Below are positions 8,247-17,114 of a stretch of DNA of 55,872 nucleotides, in pieces; the first letter of the stretch is position 1, and each line of letters starts with the position of its first letter. Under the pieces are notes generated by a model that had not been told where the DNA came from, did no database searches, and saw only the letters and a program-made list of their open reading frames with translations. Made by a program: the position numbers and the translations under genes. This stretch comes from Terriglobales bacterium. Its GTDB lineage: Bacteria > Acidobacteriota > Terriglobia > Terriglobales > Acidobacteriaceae. The stretch is taken from NCBI GenBank assembly GCA_035764005.1, contig DASTZZ010000112.1:1-55872 (forward strand), given 5' to 3'.

Positions 8247-8930
8247 ATGAACCTGCAGGCAGCTGTAAGCAAGAATGGCATCGCTCTCGTTCCGGATGTG
8301 GTGCCTCGAGACGAAGCTTCGATTCTGATGGTTAAATTCGATGAGAAATCGCCTCGCCGCAGCCGCGCTGGAATTCGACATCTGATGTCGAATGAAGTTG
8401 TTCTAGAGGTTGCCAAGAGTTCGCGCATGCTGGCGATTGCTCGAAGCATTCTTGGCAATGGCGCATTCCCATTTCGGGCTACACTCTTCGACAAATCGTT
8501 CGACGCAAACTGGCTGGTCGTGTGGCATCAGGATACCGCCTTGCCTCTCCGGGTACGAACCGATATGCCTGGCTGGGGACCCTGGTCTGTAAAAGAAGGC
8601 ATCAATTACGCCCATGCTCCAACGCGAGCGCTTGATCAGATCGTGGCGCTCCGTCTTCATCTCGACGATTCCACTGAGAAGAATGGTCCCTTGCGAGTTC
8701 TTCCAGGAACACATAAGCTCGGAGTTCTTTCGGACGAGGAGGTTGAGAGGCTGAGCAGGGAATTGAAAGCCGAAGATTGCCTTGCGAGCAAAGGCTCGGT
8801 CCTTGCGATGCGACCGCTGTTGATTCACTCCTCGTCCAAGTCCCAAAATGATTCTCCTCGAAGAGTGCTGCATATCGAATATGCAGCTTCTCCATCCGTA
8901 GGAGATGGACTGGAACTCGCAATAGCGTAG
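8247..8930 (+). CDS. Phytanoyl-CoA dioxygenase (PhyH) family oxygenase
   Basis: A 227-residue Fe(II)/2-oxoglutarate oxygenase of the PhyH type. The metal triad can be read as His94 and Asp96 in WHQDTALPL and His194 in RPLLIHSSSKS; the arginine that would hold 2-oxoglutarate is in SPRRVLHIEY. PLRVLPGTHKLGVL at about 148-161 is also a family hallmark. The substrate is unknown. The GH42 gene begins 31 bases later on the same strand, so the two may be co-transcribed. Confidence 0.88.
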   Translation: MNLQAAVSKNGIALVPDVVPRDEASILMVKFDEKSPRRSRAGIRHLMSNEVVLEVAKSSRMLAIARSILGNGAFPFRATLFDKSFDANWLVVWHQDTALPLRVRTDMPGWGPWSVKEGINYAHAPTRALDQIVALRLHLDDSTEKNGPLRVLPGTHKLGVLSDEEVERLSRELKAEDCLASKGSVLAMRPLLIHSSSKSQNDSPRRVLHIEYAASPSVGDGLELAIA

Positions 8931-8961
8931 TGAAAATCTGGTACAGGCGGAGAAACGATAG

Positions 8962-11127
8962 ATGAAGCCGAAGATGCTTTTGTCGTGCTCTGTAGTGAGT
9001 GTGTTTGTCTCGGTCTTGTCCAGCGTGGGTTACGCTCAGGGCCAGACTCCCCGGCAGCCAGCTTCCTTCGCTCCCGACAAAATGGATAACGTCCTTTATG
9101 GCGTCGCCTACTACCCCGAGTACATGCCGTACGACCGGCTCGATACGGATGTCGAGCTCATGCGCAAGGCTGGCATCTCCATCGTCCGCGTTGGCGAATC
9201 CACCTGGAGCAGTTGGGAGCCGCGCGACGGCGATTTTCAGTTTGCGTGGATGCAGCGCGTTCTCGATCGTCTGCACCAGGCCGGCATTAAGGCCATTTTG
9301 GGAACGCCGACTTATTCGATTCCTACCTGGCTCTACAAAGAGCATCCTGAGATCGCGGTAACGCACGAGACTGGATCTGCTCCGCCGCTGCGCGATCCTT
9401 ACTATCCGACGTATCCACCTTCTGGGCCTCCGGGATGGTATGGGCCGCGCCAGAATTATGATTTTCTCAATCCCTACTTCCGCGAGAAAGCGGAGAGAGT
9501 CATCCGGCAGATTGTCAGCCACTTCAAAGATCATCCGGCGGTGATTGGATATCAGATCGACAACGAGACCTTCCCCACCGGCATTCCAACGCCGTACATG
9601 AATGCCGCATTCCTCGATCGGCTGAAGCGCAAGTACAAAACGCCGGAGACGATCAACAAAATCTGGGGCCTGGTGTACTGGGGACAGCTCGTCGACTCGT
9701 GGGAAGATCTTCCGCCCCGAAACGGGATTCTCAATCCGGGATACAAGCTCGAGTGGGAGGACTTCCAGCACGACGTTGTCACCGACTATCTCGCCTGGCA
9801 GGCGAAGATCGTGAACGAGTACAAGCGTTCCGATCAGTTCATCACGCAGGACTTCAGCGGTGGAGTGCACACGAACCTCGATCAGTGGGCGATCGCGCGC
9901 AATCTCGACATTGTCGCGGAGAATCCGTACTTCGAAACGCAGGCGCGCCTCAATGGCCGTGCAATCTGGATGGCCGGCGATCTCGGTCGCTCGCTGAAGC
10001 ACACAAATTATCTCGTCACTGAAACCAACGCGCAGACCATCGGATGGGATTCGCGCGCGCAATATCCGCAGTATCCAGGACAGCTACGCCTGGTTGTGTA
10101 CACGCACCTGGCTGCCGGAGCGAACATGGTCGAGTACTGGCACTGGCACTCGCTTCATTACGGGCAGGAGACTTACTGGAAGGGCGTGCTCTCGCACGAT
10201 CTTGAGCCAAACCGAACGTATCGCGAGGTAAGCGAGGTTGCCGGCGAACTCAAGCGGGTCGGCCCGCAACTCGTCGATCTGAAGAAAGACAACAAAGTCG
10301 GAATCTTCCTCAGCGTCGATTCGGCGAATGCGCTCAGCTACATGCCTGTGGGCGATCACGTCGATTACATGACCGTGCTGCGCCAGATGTACAACGCGCT
10401 CTACGATCTGAATATCGAGCCCGACTTTGTACAGGCAGGCGATCCCAATCTGGGACGTTACAGAGTACTGCTTGTTCCACCGCTATACAGCGCGTCCGAC
10501 GAAATTCTTCAGCAGCTTGTGAAGTACGTCCAAGACGGCGGACAGGTCATTATGTCCTTCAAAAGCGGTTTCACGAATCAGTATTCCACCGTGCGCGACG
10601 TAATGGCTCCCGGTCCGCTGCGCGCCGCCGCCGGTTTTCACTATCAGGAGTTCACGAATTTGGCTGAGCCTGAGCAACTCGAACCCGATCCTTACGGCGT
10701 GGGCGATCAGAGCAAAGGCGCAGTCTGGGAGGAGTTCATCATTCCCGACACAGCGCAGGTGATTGCTTCATTCAAAGATCCGTACTGGCATTTCCCAGCG
10801 ATCACTCGCAATAAATATGGAAACGGCACTTTGACGTATGAAGGTACATACCTCACCGATGCATTGCAGCGTGAGATCATCCGCGATGTTGCAAAAACGG
10901 CCGGATTAACGGGCCCAGATCAGAATCTTCCCTCGTCTGTGAAGGTGAGACACGGACGCAATGCTCAAGGCAGGCTGCTGCATTATTACCTCAACTTCTC
11001 AGGCGAGAAGCAGCAATTCCCATATGCGTACAACAGTGGAGAAGACATCCTGAGTAATCGCCACGTTGCTCCGAAGGAGGCCATTACTCTCAAACCTTGG
11101 GATCTGGCAATCATTAGCGAGCAATGA
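8962..11127 (+). CDS. Secreted GH42 beta-galactosidase
   Basis: A 721-residue precursor with a signal peptide of about 25 residues. The N-terminal TIM barrel (about 40-420) has the GH42 acid/base pair Asn201-Glu202 in QIDNETF and the nucleophile Glu354 in VTETNAQTIGW. A trimerisation-like domain follows, with KVGIFLSVDSANAL. The C-terminal domain is short. Most GH42 enzymes are cytoplasmic, so export is notable and suggests attack on galactosides in the periplasm or outside. It may form a glycan-use cluster with the GH172 gene. Confidence 0.92.
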   Translation: MKPKMLLSCSVVSVFVSVLSSVGYAQGQTPRQPASFAPDKMDNVLYGVAYYPEYMPYDRLDTDVELMRKAGISIVRVGESTWSSWEPRDGDFQFAWMQRVLDRLHQAGIKAILGTPTYSIPTWLYKEHPEIAVTHETGSAPPLRDPYYPTYPPSGPPGWYGPRQNYDFLNPYFREKAERVIRQIVSHFKDHPAVIGYQIDNETFPTGIPTPYMNAAFLDRLKRKYKTPETINKIWGLVYWGQLVDSWEDLPPRNGILNPGYKLEWEDFQHDVVTDYLAWQAKIVNEYKRSDQFITQDFSGGVHTNLDQWAIARNLDIVAENPYFETQARLNGRAIWMAGDLGRSLKHTNYLVTETNAQTIGWDSRAQYPQYPGQLRLVVYTHLAAGANMVEYWHWHSLHYGQETYWKGVLSHDLEPNRTYREVSEVAGELKRVGPQLVDLKKDNKVGIFLSVDSANALSYMPVGDHVDYMTVLRQMYNALYDLNIEPDFVQAGDPNLGRYRVLLVPPLYSASDEILQQLVKYVQDGGQVIMSFKSGFTNQYSTVRDVMAPGPLRAAAGFHYQEFTNLAEPEQLEPDPYGVGDQSKGAVWEEFIIPDTAQVIASFKDPYWHFPAITRNKYGNGTLTYEGTYLTDALQREIIRDVAKTAGLTGPDQNLPSSVKVRHGRNAQGRLLHYYLNFSGEKQQFPYAYNSGEDILSNRHVAPKEAITLKPWDLAIISEQ

Positions 11128-11324
11128 ACGGACGGCAATAGGACATGCACTTTCTGTCGTAGCTTGCTACTGCAACCGCGACAACTTGAGTCGAAGCATG
11201 TAGCGCGACAACTGCAGCGCTGCGCCTGCAATCACACCAGATAACGAACAGGTCCTTCCCCTCTGAGCATGCGGCGACGCGCTTCGCCCAGCCTGGTGTC
11301 CTGTCGAAAAAAGAGAGGCATTCC

Positions 11325-11897
11325 ATGAGGCGTCCACTTCTCGTCGTCATTGCGGTACTTACTTTCAGCTCTGCGTGTTTGTTTGCACAATCGAGCGAGG
11401 TACCGCCGATCGATATTTATGGTGCTTATTCGCACAGCAGCAACTTCGGAGTCGGACAAAGCGGCTGGCTCGCGTCGGCTAACTACAACATAGTTCCCAA
11501 TTTAGGAGTCGAAGCCGACCTGAGCGGCGGATACGGCTCGAAAGACCTTGGCACTATCGCGGTTATTCTGCCCGGAGTTCCGAACACCTTGCACAGCCGC
11601 ATGCACAGCTTCAATCTTGGCCCGAGGTTTACCTTCCGTCCGTCATCGAACAACAACGCCGATGCCTTCGGCCACCTTCTGTTCGGCTTTAGCCACACCA
11701 ATGTGAGCGCAACCGGCACTGCCGATTCCGACACATCGTATTCATGGATTCTGGGTGGCGGCGGAGATTACTTCTTCACCGACCATTTCGGCGGACGCGC
11801 GCAGATCGATCTGCTGCGCACCAACTTCTTCAATCATGGAGACAATCACGCGCGTGTGGCGCTTGGCGTGGTTTACCGGTTTGGAACGAGTCGGTAG
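11325..11897 (+). CDS. Outer-membrane beta-barrel protein
   Basis: A 190-residue secreted protein with a cleavable signal (MRRPLLVVIAVLTFSSACLFAQ). The body shows alternating hydrophobic strands and ends in VYRFGTSR, close to the terminal aromatic signature of outer-membrane barrels. It resembles the OmpA-like/OmpW-like 8-strand porin fold. The ligand or role is unknown. The 197 bases before it hold nothing recognisable. Confidence 0.8.
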   Translation: MRRPLLVVIAVLTFSSACLFAQSSEVPPIDIYGAYSHSSNFGVGQSGWLASANYNIVPNLGVEADLSGGYGSKDLGTIAVILPGVPNTLHSRMHSFNLGPRFTFRPSSNNNADAFGHLLFGFSHTNVSATGTADSDTSYSWILGGGGDYFFTDHFGGRAQIDLLRTNFFNHGDNHARVALGVVYRFGTSR

Positions 11898-11943
11898 GGA
11901 GCACACGAGGGCATTTTTTGCCTCGTCGTCCGAGAAGCAACTG

Positions 11944-12105
11944 TGATCCCTCGCACAGCCGCGAAGGCGTAATTCGATTCTGAAGGCTTGGTTTTGCTGT
12001 GCGGGGGACCTGCTTTCGGCTGAGTAGTCGAACAGCGGGTCCCCCGCACCGCAACTACAAACTCTGAAATTAGCGAGTGCATAGCTGCGGTGCGAGGGAT
12101 GACAG
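11944..12105. repeat. Repeat family G, copy 1
   Basis: A nested palindrome. The outer ends read GATCCCTCGCA and TGCGAGGGATGACAG, and the inner stem is GCGGGGGACC paired with GGTCCCCCGC at 12001-12047. A related copy is at 31372-31457. It fills most of the space between the barrel gene and the TolC-like gene, whose 3' ends face each other, and could work as a bidirectional terminator. Confidence 0.7.
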
Positions 12106-12170
12106 TTCGTTTACTACTCTGCTGTTTAACTCATTCAGCAGGCCCTTCGAAGCATTCGAAATTCAGCAGC

Positions 12171-12263
12171 CGCACAAACCGCAGCTGCCCCATCGCGTAG
12201 CACCCCAGCAATCGTAAAATCGGCGATCGCCGGGGACCCTGCCTACCGGCGCCGGTTCCGTTA
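12171..12263. repeat. Repeat family C, copy 2
   Basis: One clear end is present, reading TAACGGAACCGGCGCC on the minus strand. Its TAA is the stop codon of the TolC-like gene. The opposite end is degenerate (CAGCAGCCGCACAAACCGC). Inner words CACCCCAGCAATCG and CGGGGACC are shared with copy 4. Confidence 0.7.
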
Positions 12264-14387
12264 TTTCGGGTTCTCCTGCGCCATCGGCGATGCTGTCGGA
12301 TTCTGCGCAGCTCCTTGCGGAGTCTGTTGCTGCTGTGTCGGCGTGGTATCAGTGCGGGGTGTCACGTAGGGCACGATCGGCTGCTTGGTGACAACACCGT
12401 TGAACGCGTCCTCGAGCACAATGCCATTGCGCGTCAGCGTGTAGCCGGTCACGCGATCCAGCTCCACGCGCGATTTCTCGTAAGCTGTGCGTGCCGCCAC
12501 GAGATTGCTGTCGGCCGTAGCCAGATCGGTCTCGGTCTGCAGCACGTTGATGTTGGTCGAGGCCCCGAGAGCATACTTCTTCTGCTCGGCGTCGAGACTC
12601 TGCTGGGCAAGCTCGAGCGCCTTTTCGGCAGCTTCGACCTGAGCGCGATCCTGCTGCACGGTGAACTGCGCCTGGCGGACTTGAATCGCAACCTGATTCT
12701 GCAATTGCTGTAACTGCATCTGTGCCTGGCGAAGCTCGAGTTCCGACCGCATCTGGTCAGCCTGGGCTGAGCGGTTCCGAATCGGGATGTTGATCGAGAG
12801 TCCCAGGCCTTTATCGGGAGCGCTGCTGTTGAACAAGTTGCCGACTGTACTACCGTATCCATTGGATGGCAGTGTTCCCGCCGGCGTACAGAAAAGTGGG
12901 TTCACGCCTGGAGATCCACAAGTAGCCAAGGGATTCTGCTCTCCACCGAGCGCTGTGGCGCCGTAAAAAGCCACAAGGTCGACTGAGGGAAGCAGGCCAT
13001 TGGCCGCGGCTTTGCGGTTGATTTCCGAGTTCGTCAGATTGATGCGGGCGCTGGCCAGGTCAGGACGATGAGATAGCGCATCGTTAATCAGATCCTGGAT
13101 GGGAGTGACTGGTTCTTCTGCCGGCATTGCAACTGTGTCGGTAGGAATCACCGGAGCCGCCGCCAAAATTGGGTCCGACAAAGTGCGTGAGAGCGCGTTC
13201 TTCATGAGAAGCTGCTCCAGTTGCAGGTTGGTTTGCGCGACAATCAAAGCCTGCTGATTCGTAGCCACCTGGCTCTGAGCGCGGACTACTTCGATCGGCG
13301 CCAGGGTTCCGATTTCTACCTGCTTCTGATTATCAGCCAGTGTCTTTTGCGCCAACCCCACAGAACGCTCTTTGGCCTTTACATTTTCGTACGCGTTCAC
13401 CAGATCCCAATAGATGTTCTCGATTTGGGAAATCGTTTGGATCACCTGGTTCCGATAGGCAACGTCGGAGATCTCACGATTATTGCGGGCGATACGAATG
13501 AAGCGAGTGTTCAAGCCTATTCCGAAGCCCTGCAGCAGGTGCTGCGTGATAGTCGCGCGAAAACTGGAGTTCAAAGAGGGATTCAGGCTGGTAAACAGGC
13601 TGTTCGTAGTCTGCCGGTTGTTCTGGAACCCGACCGACAAATTCGTGCCGGGCGAAAATCCCTGGTTATAAGAAAAGTTGCCGACAGTAGTGTTCGATCT
13701 CAATTCGGGAACACCGCTGAAAGGATTCGCTTGCGGGCTGATTGTGCGCTCTCCGGTAAACGTGCCGTTCAGGGAAGGATCGAATTGCGGTACCGCTGCG
13801 CCTGCGCCCAGCGTTGAAACCACAATGCCTCCTGATCCCGCTCCGGCTCCCCCGGCTCCCGTGGTAGTGCCTCCGGCTCCAGAGCCTGATGCTCCGGAGG
13901 TGCCCGTTGGATTCTGTCCGCCAGGCGTCCCCTGAACCAAGCCCGTGTTAACGCCGCGCAACGCTTGTCCCGCTTTAGCGCGAAGCACATCAGTATCAGC
14001 AATGGGCAGCGTGTAGCGCGCAATCGCCAAATCGAGATTGTTCTCGAGCGCCAGGGCAATCGCGTCCGACATGGAGAGATAGATCTTTCCGTCGCGTACC
14101 AGTTGATTTAACCGCGGCGAATTTGAAAGATTCGGCGGAGCAACGTTCCTCGTCTTGTACGGCGCAATCGGACCTTTCAGAAAACTGTAGCCGTTCGCAT
14201 AATTGAGGCCGCCAAAGGTTTCGCCGCGACTCGGCTGCACCGTGCTGGCCGGCTGCTGCGGTGTGGGCGCGTTCGGCGTCTCCTGCGCGTTCATCGATGT
14301 GGTAAATAAGAGTGCGCAGCCCAAAGCTGCACTGAGCGGAAGCGTCCGCCTGATCGTTTTACATCCTGACAAACACAACTCACGCAT
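12261..14387 (-). CDS. TolC-family outer-membrane efflux protein
   Basis: A 708-residue precursor with a signal peptide ending near Asn-Ala-Gln. Two outer-membrane-efflux-protein repeats are visible, with long coiled-coil helices such as QIENIYWDLVNAYENVKAKE and TDLATADSNLVAARTAYEKS. It is much longer than typical TolC (about 450-490). The extra length includes a Gly/Thr/Ala-rich low-complexity insert at about residues 150-200 and a Gln/Thr/Pro-rich tail. It would form the outer-membrane duct of a tripartite exporter; no inner-membrane pump or adaptor is adjacent. The stop codon coincides with the end of a family C repeat. Confidence 0.9.
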   Translation of the reverse strand: MRELCLSGCKTIRRTLPLSAALGCALLFTTSMNAQETPNAPTPQQPASTVQPSRGETFGGLNYANGYSFLKGPIAPYKTRNVAPPNLSNSPRLNQLVRDGKIYLSMSDAIALALENNLDLAIARYTLPIADTDVLRAKAGQALRGVNTGLVQGTPGGQNPTGTSGASGSGAGGTTTGAGGAGAGSGGIVVSTLGAGAAVPQFDPSLNGTFTGERTISPQANPFSGVPELRSNTTVGNFSYNQGFSPGTNLSVGFQNNRQTTNSLFTSLNPSLNSSFRATITQHLLQGFGIGLNTRFIRIARNNREISDVAYRNQVIQTISQIENIYWDLVNAYENVKAKERSVGLAQKTLADNQKQVEIGTLAPIEVVRAQSQVATNQQALIVAQTNLQLEQLLMKNALSRTLSDPILAAAPVIPTDTVAMPAEEPVTPIQDLINDALSHRPDLASARINLTNSEINRKAAANGLLPSVDLVAFYGATALGGEQNPLATCGSPGVNPLFCTPAGTLPSNGYGSTVGNLFNSSAPDKGLGLSINIPIRNRSAQADQMRSELELRQAQMQLQQLQNQVAIQVRQAQFTVQQDRAQVEAAEKALELAQQSLDAEQKKYALGASTNINVLQTETDLATADSNLVAARTAYEKSRVELDRVTGYTLTRNGIVLEDAFNGVVTKQPIVPYVTPRTDTTPTQQQQTPQGAAQNPTASPMAQENPK

Positions 14388-14622
14388 GCGCGTTCTCCAA
14401 AATTGCTTTCAGTGAGTGAATAGATTGAGACTACTGCCGTCCGGATTCGTCAACACACAAGAATTTTTCGTCCGAAACAACGATGGATACGATCCACCGG
14501 GCAGATTAGTTCCATCACCGGACAAGGCGCTGCCCGTCCTGTGAGCTATTGTGGGAACGCCTAGTATAAATGATTGTCACTGAAACAGGACTGATTCCGG
14601 TCATAGGAATTAACGGGGAGAG

Positions 14623-14719
14623 GCGAACACGAAGGTCACGAAGGCGAAAGAAGAGGTCACGAAATTTGGTTTCGCCTTTGTGACCTCTTGTGTTTTTGCC
14701 TCGTGACCTTCGTGTTCGC
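14623..14719. repeat. Repeat family A, copy 1
   Basis: Opens GCGAACACGAAGGTCACGAAG and closes with the inverse, CTTCGTGTTCGC, with inner arms AGAGGTCACGAA and TTTGTGACCTCTTG. Six copies of this family occur in the window. It ends 16 bases before the truA start, so upstream in-frame ATGs inside it should not be used as starts. The rest of 14388-14622 shows no gene. Confidence 0.92.
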
Positions 14720-14735
14720 TCTTGGTTTTGATGAA

Positions 14736-15491
14736 ATGTCCCGCAATTTCAAAGTGACCCTGGCCTACGACGGCGCCGATTTCTTCGGTTGGCAGGTTCA
14801 GCCGGATCGCCGCACGATTCAGGGCGAGCTTGCGGATGCGATTCGTCGCGTCACGGGAGAACAGGTTCTGCCGCACGGCTCCGGGCGCACGGATGCCGGC
14901 GTTCACGCGCTTGGTCAAGTCGCGAGCTTCGCGCTGGCAAGTCCCATTCCGGCACCGAATCTGCTTATTGCTCTGAATCACACGTTGCCGCCGTCGATCC
15001 GCGTGCTTGGAGTCGAGGAAGTTGCGCATGATTTTCATGCGCGGCACTCAGCGAAGGCGAAGACCTACGAATACCGCATCTATCGCGGCGACATCTGCCC
15101 GCCGTTTCTGGCTCGCTACGTTCATCATCATCCGTATCCGCTGAACGAGGAGGCGATGGGCCGGGCGGCGGAGTTTGTGATCGGCGAGTATGACTTCACC
15201 AGCTTCGCCGCCGTTGATCCCGAACGTGGGAAAGACGACGAACAGATCGATAACGTGCGTACCATCTTCTCTTCATCTTGGCAGCGTGAGGAAGAGATAT
15301 TCACCTATCGAGTTCGCGGCGATGGATTCCTGCACCACATGGTCCGTAATCTGGTGGGGACGTTTCTATTAGTCGGGAAGGGGAGTCTCGGCGCTGAAGC
15401 GATTCCGAAGATTATCGCCGCGAAGAGCCGTTCCCAAGCTGGGCCTACAGCACCAGCCGAAGGATTGTTCCTGGTTAACGTTGAGTATTAA
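14736..15491 (+). CDS. truA: tRNA pseudouridine(38-40) synthase TruA
   Basis: A 251-residue enzyme that makes pseudouridine at positions 38-40 of the tRNA anticodon arm. It has the N-terminal KVTLAYDGADFFGWQ, the catalytic motif GSGRTDAGVHALGQ with Asp53, and the C-terminal FLHHMVRNLVGT block. The start at 14736 (MSRNFK) fits the family; the longer frame reads into repeat A. The stop TAA is also the first three bases of a family C repeat end. Confidence 0.96.
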   Translation: MSRNFKVTLAYDGADFFGWQVQPDRRTIQGELADAIRRVTGEQVLPHGSGRTDAGVHALGQVASFALASPIPAPNLLIALNHTLPPSIRVLGVEEVAHDFHARHSAKAKTYEYRIYRGDICPPFLARYVHHHPYPLNEEAMGRAAEFVIGEYDFTSFAAVDPERGKDDEQIDNVRTIFSSSWQREEEIFTYRVRGDGFLHHMVRNLVGTFLLVGKGSLGAEAIPKIIAAKSRSQAGPTAPAEGLFLVNVEY

Positions 15492-15691
15492 CGGAACCGG
15501 CGGCTGTAGCCGCTGGGGCAGCCGCTTGTGTTGCGGCTGCTCATAAAGTGCACTACGCGATTGCGATGCTCGCGTTATCACGGAGCTCGGAGTTGGCCAT
15601 TCGGCCAACTCCGACCTACCGCCTACCAGCACCCCAACAGCCGCAAAACCGGCGTCAGTTGGCGACCCCGGTACCGGCGGCGGTTCCGTTA
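15489..15691. repeat. Repeat family C, copy 3 (full length)
   Basis: This 203-base copy has both ends. The left end reads TAACGGAACCGGCGGC; the right end is its inverse, GCGGCGGTTCCGTTA. The left TAA is the stop of truA and the right TTA is the stop of the convergent VOC gene, so the element exactly fills the gap. In the centre, at 15588-15613, an 11-base-pair stem (CGGAGTTGGCC with its complement) closes on a four-base loop. It could act as a two-way terminator. Confidence 0.88.
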
Positions 15692-16069
15692 GTGTCGCAC
15701 TTCGCTCATGATGCTCAGCAGATTGCCTTCGCTGTCGCGGAAGAATGTCATCCACAGATCGTGATCGGGCAGTCTGGCGATCAGATGCGGCGAGTCGACG
15801 AACTGTACGCCACGCGATTTCATCTGCTCGTAGGCTCCATTGATTTCGGTCACCTTGAAATAAATGATTGAGGTTCCGGCTTCGGCCTTCTCCGGCTTGT
15901 CGAGCATCAGGCGAACTCCGCCGCAATCGAAGAACGACAGATTCCCGGCAGAAAAGAGATGCTTCATTCCCAGCTTGTCGCGATAAAACTCCGTCGCCCG
16001 CGCAACGTCCTTCACCAGAACGGCGATTTGGCCGATGCTATTGAGTGCAACTTGGATCCCAGTCGACAT
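15689..16069 (-). CDS. VOC family (glyoxalase-like) protein
   Basis: A 126-residue single VOC domain: IAVLVKDVARATEFYRDKLG, then FFDCGGVRLML and a final DSEGNLLSIMSEV. Such proteins bind a divalent metal and act as lyases, dioxygenases or resistance proteins; the substrate is not clear here. The ATG at 16069 follows AGGAGG by about 6 bases; the upstream GTG lies within that site. It is divergent from a MarR gene, with a perfect palindrome between them, so it is probably the MarR target. Confidence 0.88.
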   Translation of the reverse strand: MSTGIQVALNSIGQIAVLVKDVARATEFYRDKLGMKHLFSAGNLSFFDCGGVRLMLDKPEKAEAGTSIIYFKVTEINGAYEQMKSRGVQFVDSPHLIARLPDHDLWMTFFRDSEGNLLSIMSEVRH

Positions 16070-16100
16070 AGCCACCTCCTAACGGTTGTGCTACGATGCG

Positions 16101-16123
16101 AATAGTTAGCAATGCTAACTATT
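16101..16123. promoter_or_regulatory. Perfect palindrome, probable MarR operator
   Basis: AATAGTTAGC and its exact complement are separated by AAT, giving 10-base-pair arms. It lies in the 70-base gap between the divergent VOC and MarR genes. TAGTTAGC-type palindromes are common binding sites of MarR-family proteins, so autoregulation and control of the VOC gene are likely. Confidence 0.82.
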
Positions 16124-16139
16124 TGAACAGAGCCTGTCA

Positions 16140-16577
16140 ATGCCCAAGAGCCCAAAGCCGTTTGAAGTAGCCGACGCCCTGCATTCCGCGGCCATTCACC
16201 TGCTCCGGCGATTGCGGGTCCAGGATCTGGCCAGTGGCATCGGCCCGGCGAAGCTTTCGGCCTTGTCGGTACTCGTGTTTTCCCGGCGTGCTCTCAGCCT
16301 GGCCGAACTCGCCGGCGCCGAGCAGGTGAAGAATCCCACGATGAGTCGTTTGGTGGCAGCCATGGAGCGCGATGGACTGGTAAGCGTTATGGCCTCCAAA
16401 GAAGATGCCCGTGCGATGCAGATCCGGCCTACAAGGAAAGGCGAGCGTCTGTTGCTGGCGGGAAAAGAACGGCGGGTGAATTCTTTGGCGAAGGTGCTGC
16501 AGGATTTGAACGAGTCAGAGCTGAGTCAATTGGAACAGAGCATAGGCTTATTGCGAAACGTGATTCGGCATCTTTAA
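16140..16577 (+). CDS. MarR family transcriptional regulator
   Basis: A 145-residue winged-helix regulator: SVLVFSRRALSLAELAGAEQ leads into the recognition helix NPTMSRLVAAMERDGLV, followed by the wing with ASKEDARAMQIRPTRKGERL. It most likely binds the palindrome at 16101-16123, 17 bases before its start. The ligand is unknown. It ends 15 bases before the stop of the convergent GNAT gene. Confidence 0.9.
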   Translation: MPKSPKPFEVADALHSAAIHLLRRLRVQDLASGIGPAKLSALSVLVFSRRALSLAELAGAEQVKNPTMSRLVAAMERDGLVSVMASKEDARAMQIRPTRKGERLLLAGKERRVNSLAKVLQDLNESELSQLEQSIGLLRNVIRHL

Positions 16578-16592
16578 AGCACCGGCCAGTGC

Positions 16593-17114
16593 TCAGAGGT
16601 CTTTCGCGTATTCAATCAACGTCATTCCAAAGAAATCCGTCGTACGTCCAGATCGCTCGTAGCCGTTCTTTTCATAGAACTTCATCGCGCGCGCGAGCGG
16701 GAGAGTGGTGTCGAGCGTAGCCCGGTTGCAGCCACTTTCCTGGAGCCACTGCTCGATCGCTCTGAGCAGATTCTTCGCTACTCCGCTGCTCTGATATTCC
16801 GGCAGAACAGCCATGCCGCGGAGATATCCTTCGTGCTCGTCGCAAAGTGACGCTGATACGGTTCCGATGACTTGATTGCCGACAGTTGCCACCAGCATGT
16901 GCATCCGTTGCATCCTGGTTTTGACGGCTAGTGAGTCGAGCACAGTGTCAGCAAATGCAGCCGCAGTGTACAGATGTTTATACGGCGCGAACGCCGCCTG
17001 CAGGCATGCAAGAATCTGATCAGAATCCTGCAGAACGGCTTGCCGTATCTGGAATGCGTGGTCTCTCATTGCCAGGGCGTTCCCATCGCGCCAAGGCCGA
17101 CAAGAGCGATTCAT
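16593..17114 (-). CDS. GNAT family N-acetyltransferase
   Basis: A 173-residue GNAT protein: IRQAVLQDSDQILACLQAAF at the start of the fold, the acetyl-CoA loop LPEYQSSGVAKNLLRAIEQW and the late KFYEKNGYERSGRT. The substrate cannot be told. The ATG at 17114 lies in a 4-base ATGA overlap with the lipB stop, which favours this start over the internal MRDHAFQ at 17069. It is the last gene of the hicB-hicA-lipB-GNAT unit. Confidence 0.87.
   Translation of the reverse strand: MNRSCRPWRDGNALAMRDHAFQIRQAVLQDSDQILACLQAAFAPYKHLYTAAAFADTVLDSLAVKTRMQRMHMLVATVGNQVIGTVSASLCDEHEGYLRGMAVLPEYQSSGVAKNLLRAIEQWLQESGCNRATLDTTLPLARAMKFYEKNGYERSGRTTDFFGMTLIEYAKDL

Noticed and set aside
8602-10062. 486-codon open frame on the minus strand across the PhyH and GH42 genes
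   Set aside because: It is antisense to two well-supported genes with family motifs, spans both, and its translation is Arg/Val/Leu-rich with no domain. High-GC codon structure explains it.
13221-13817. 198-codon frame antisense to the TolC-like gene
   Set aside because: Shadow frame; the coding strand has a signal peptide and efflux-protein repeats.
14688-14735. Longer N terminus for TruA
   Set aside because: The added codons lie within repeat A and its edge; MSRNFK at 14736 matches the family start.
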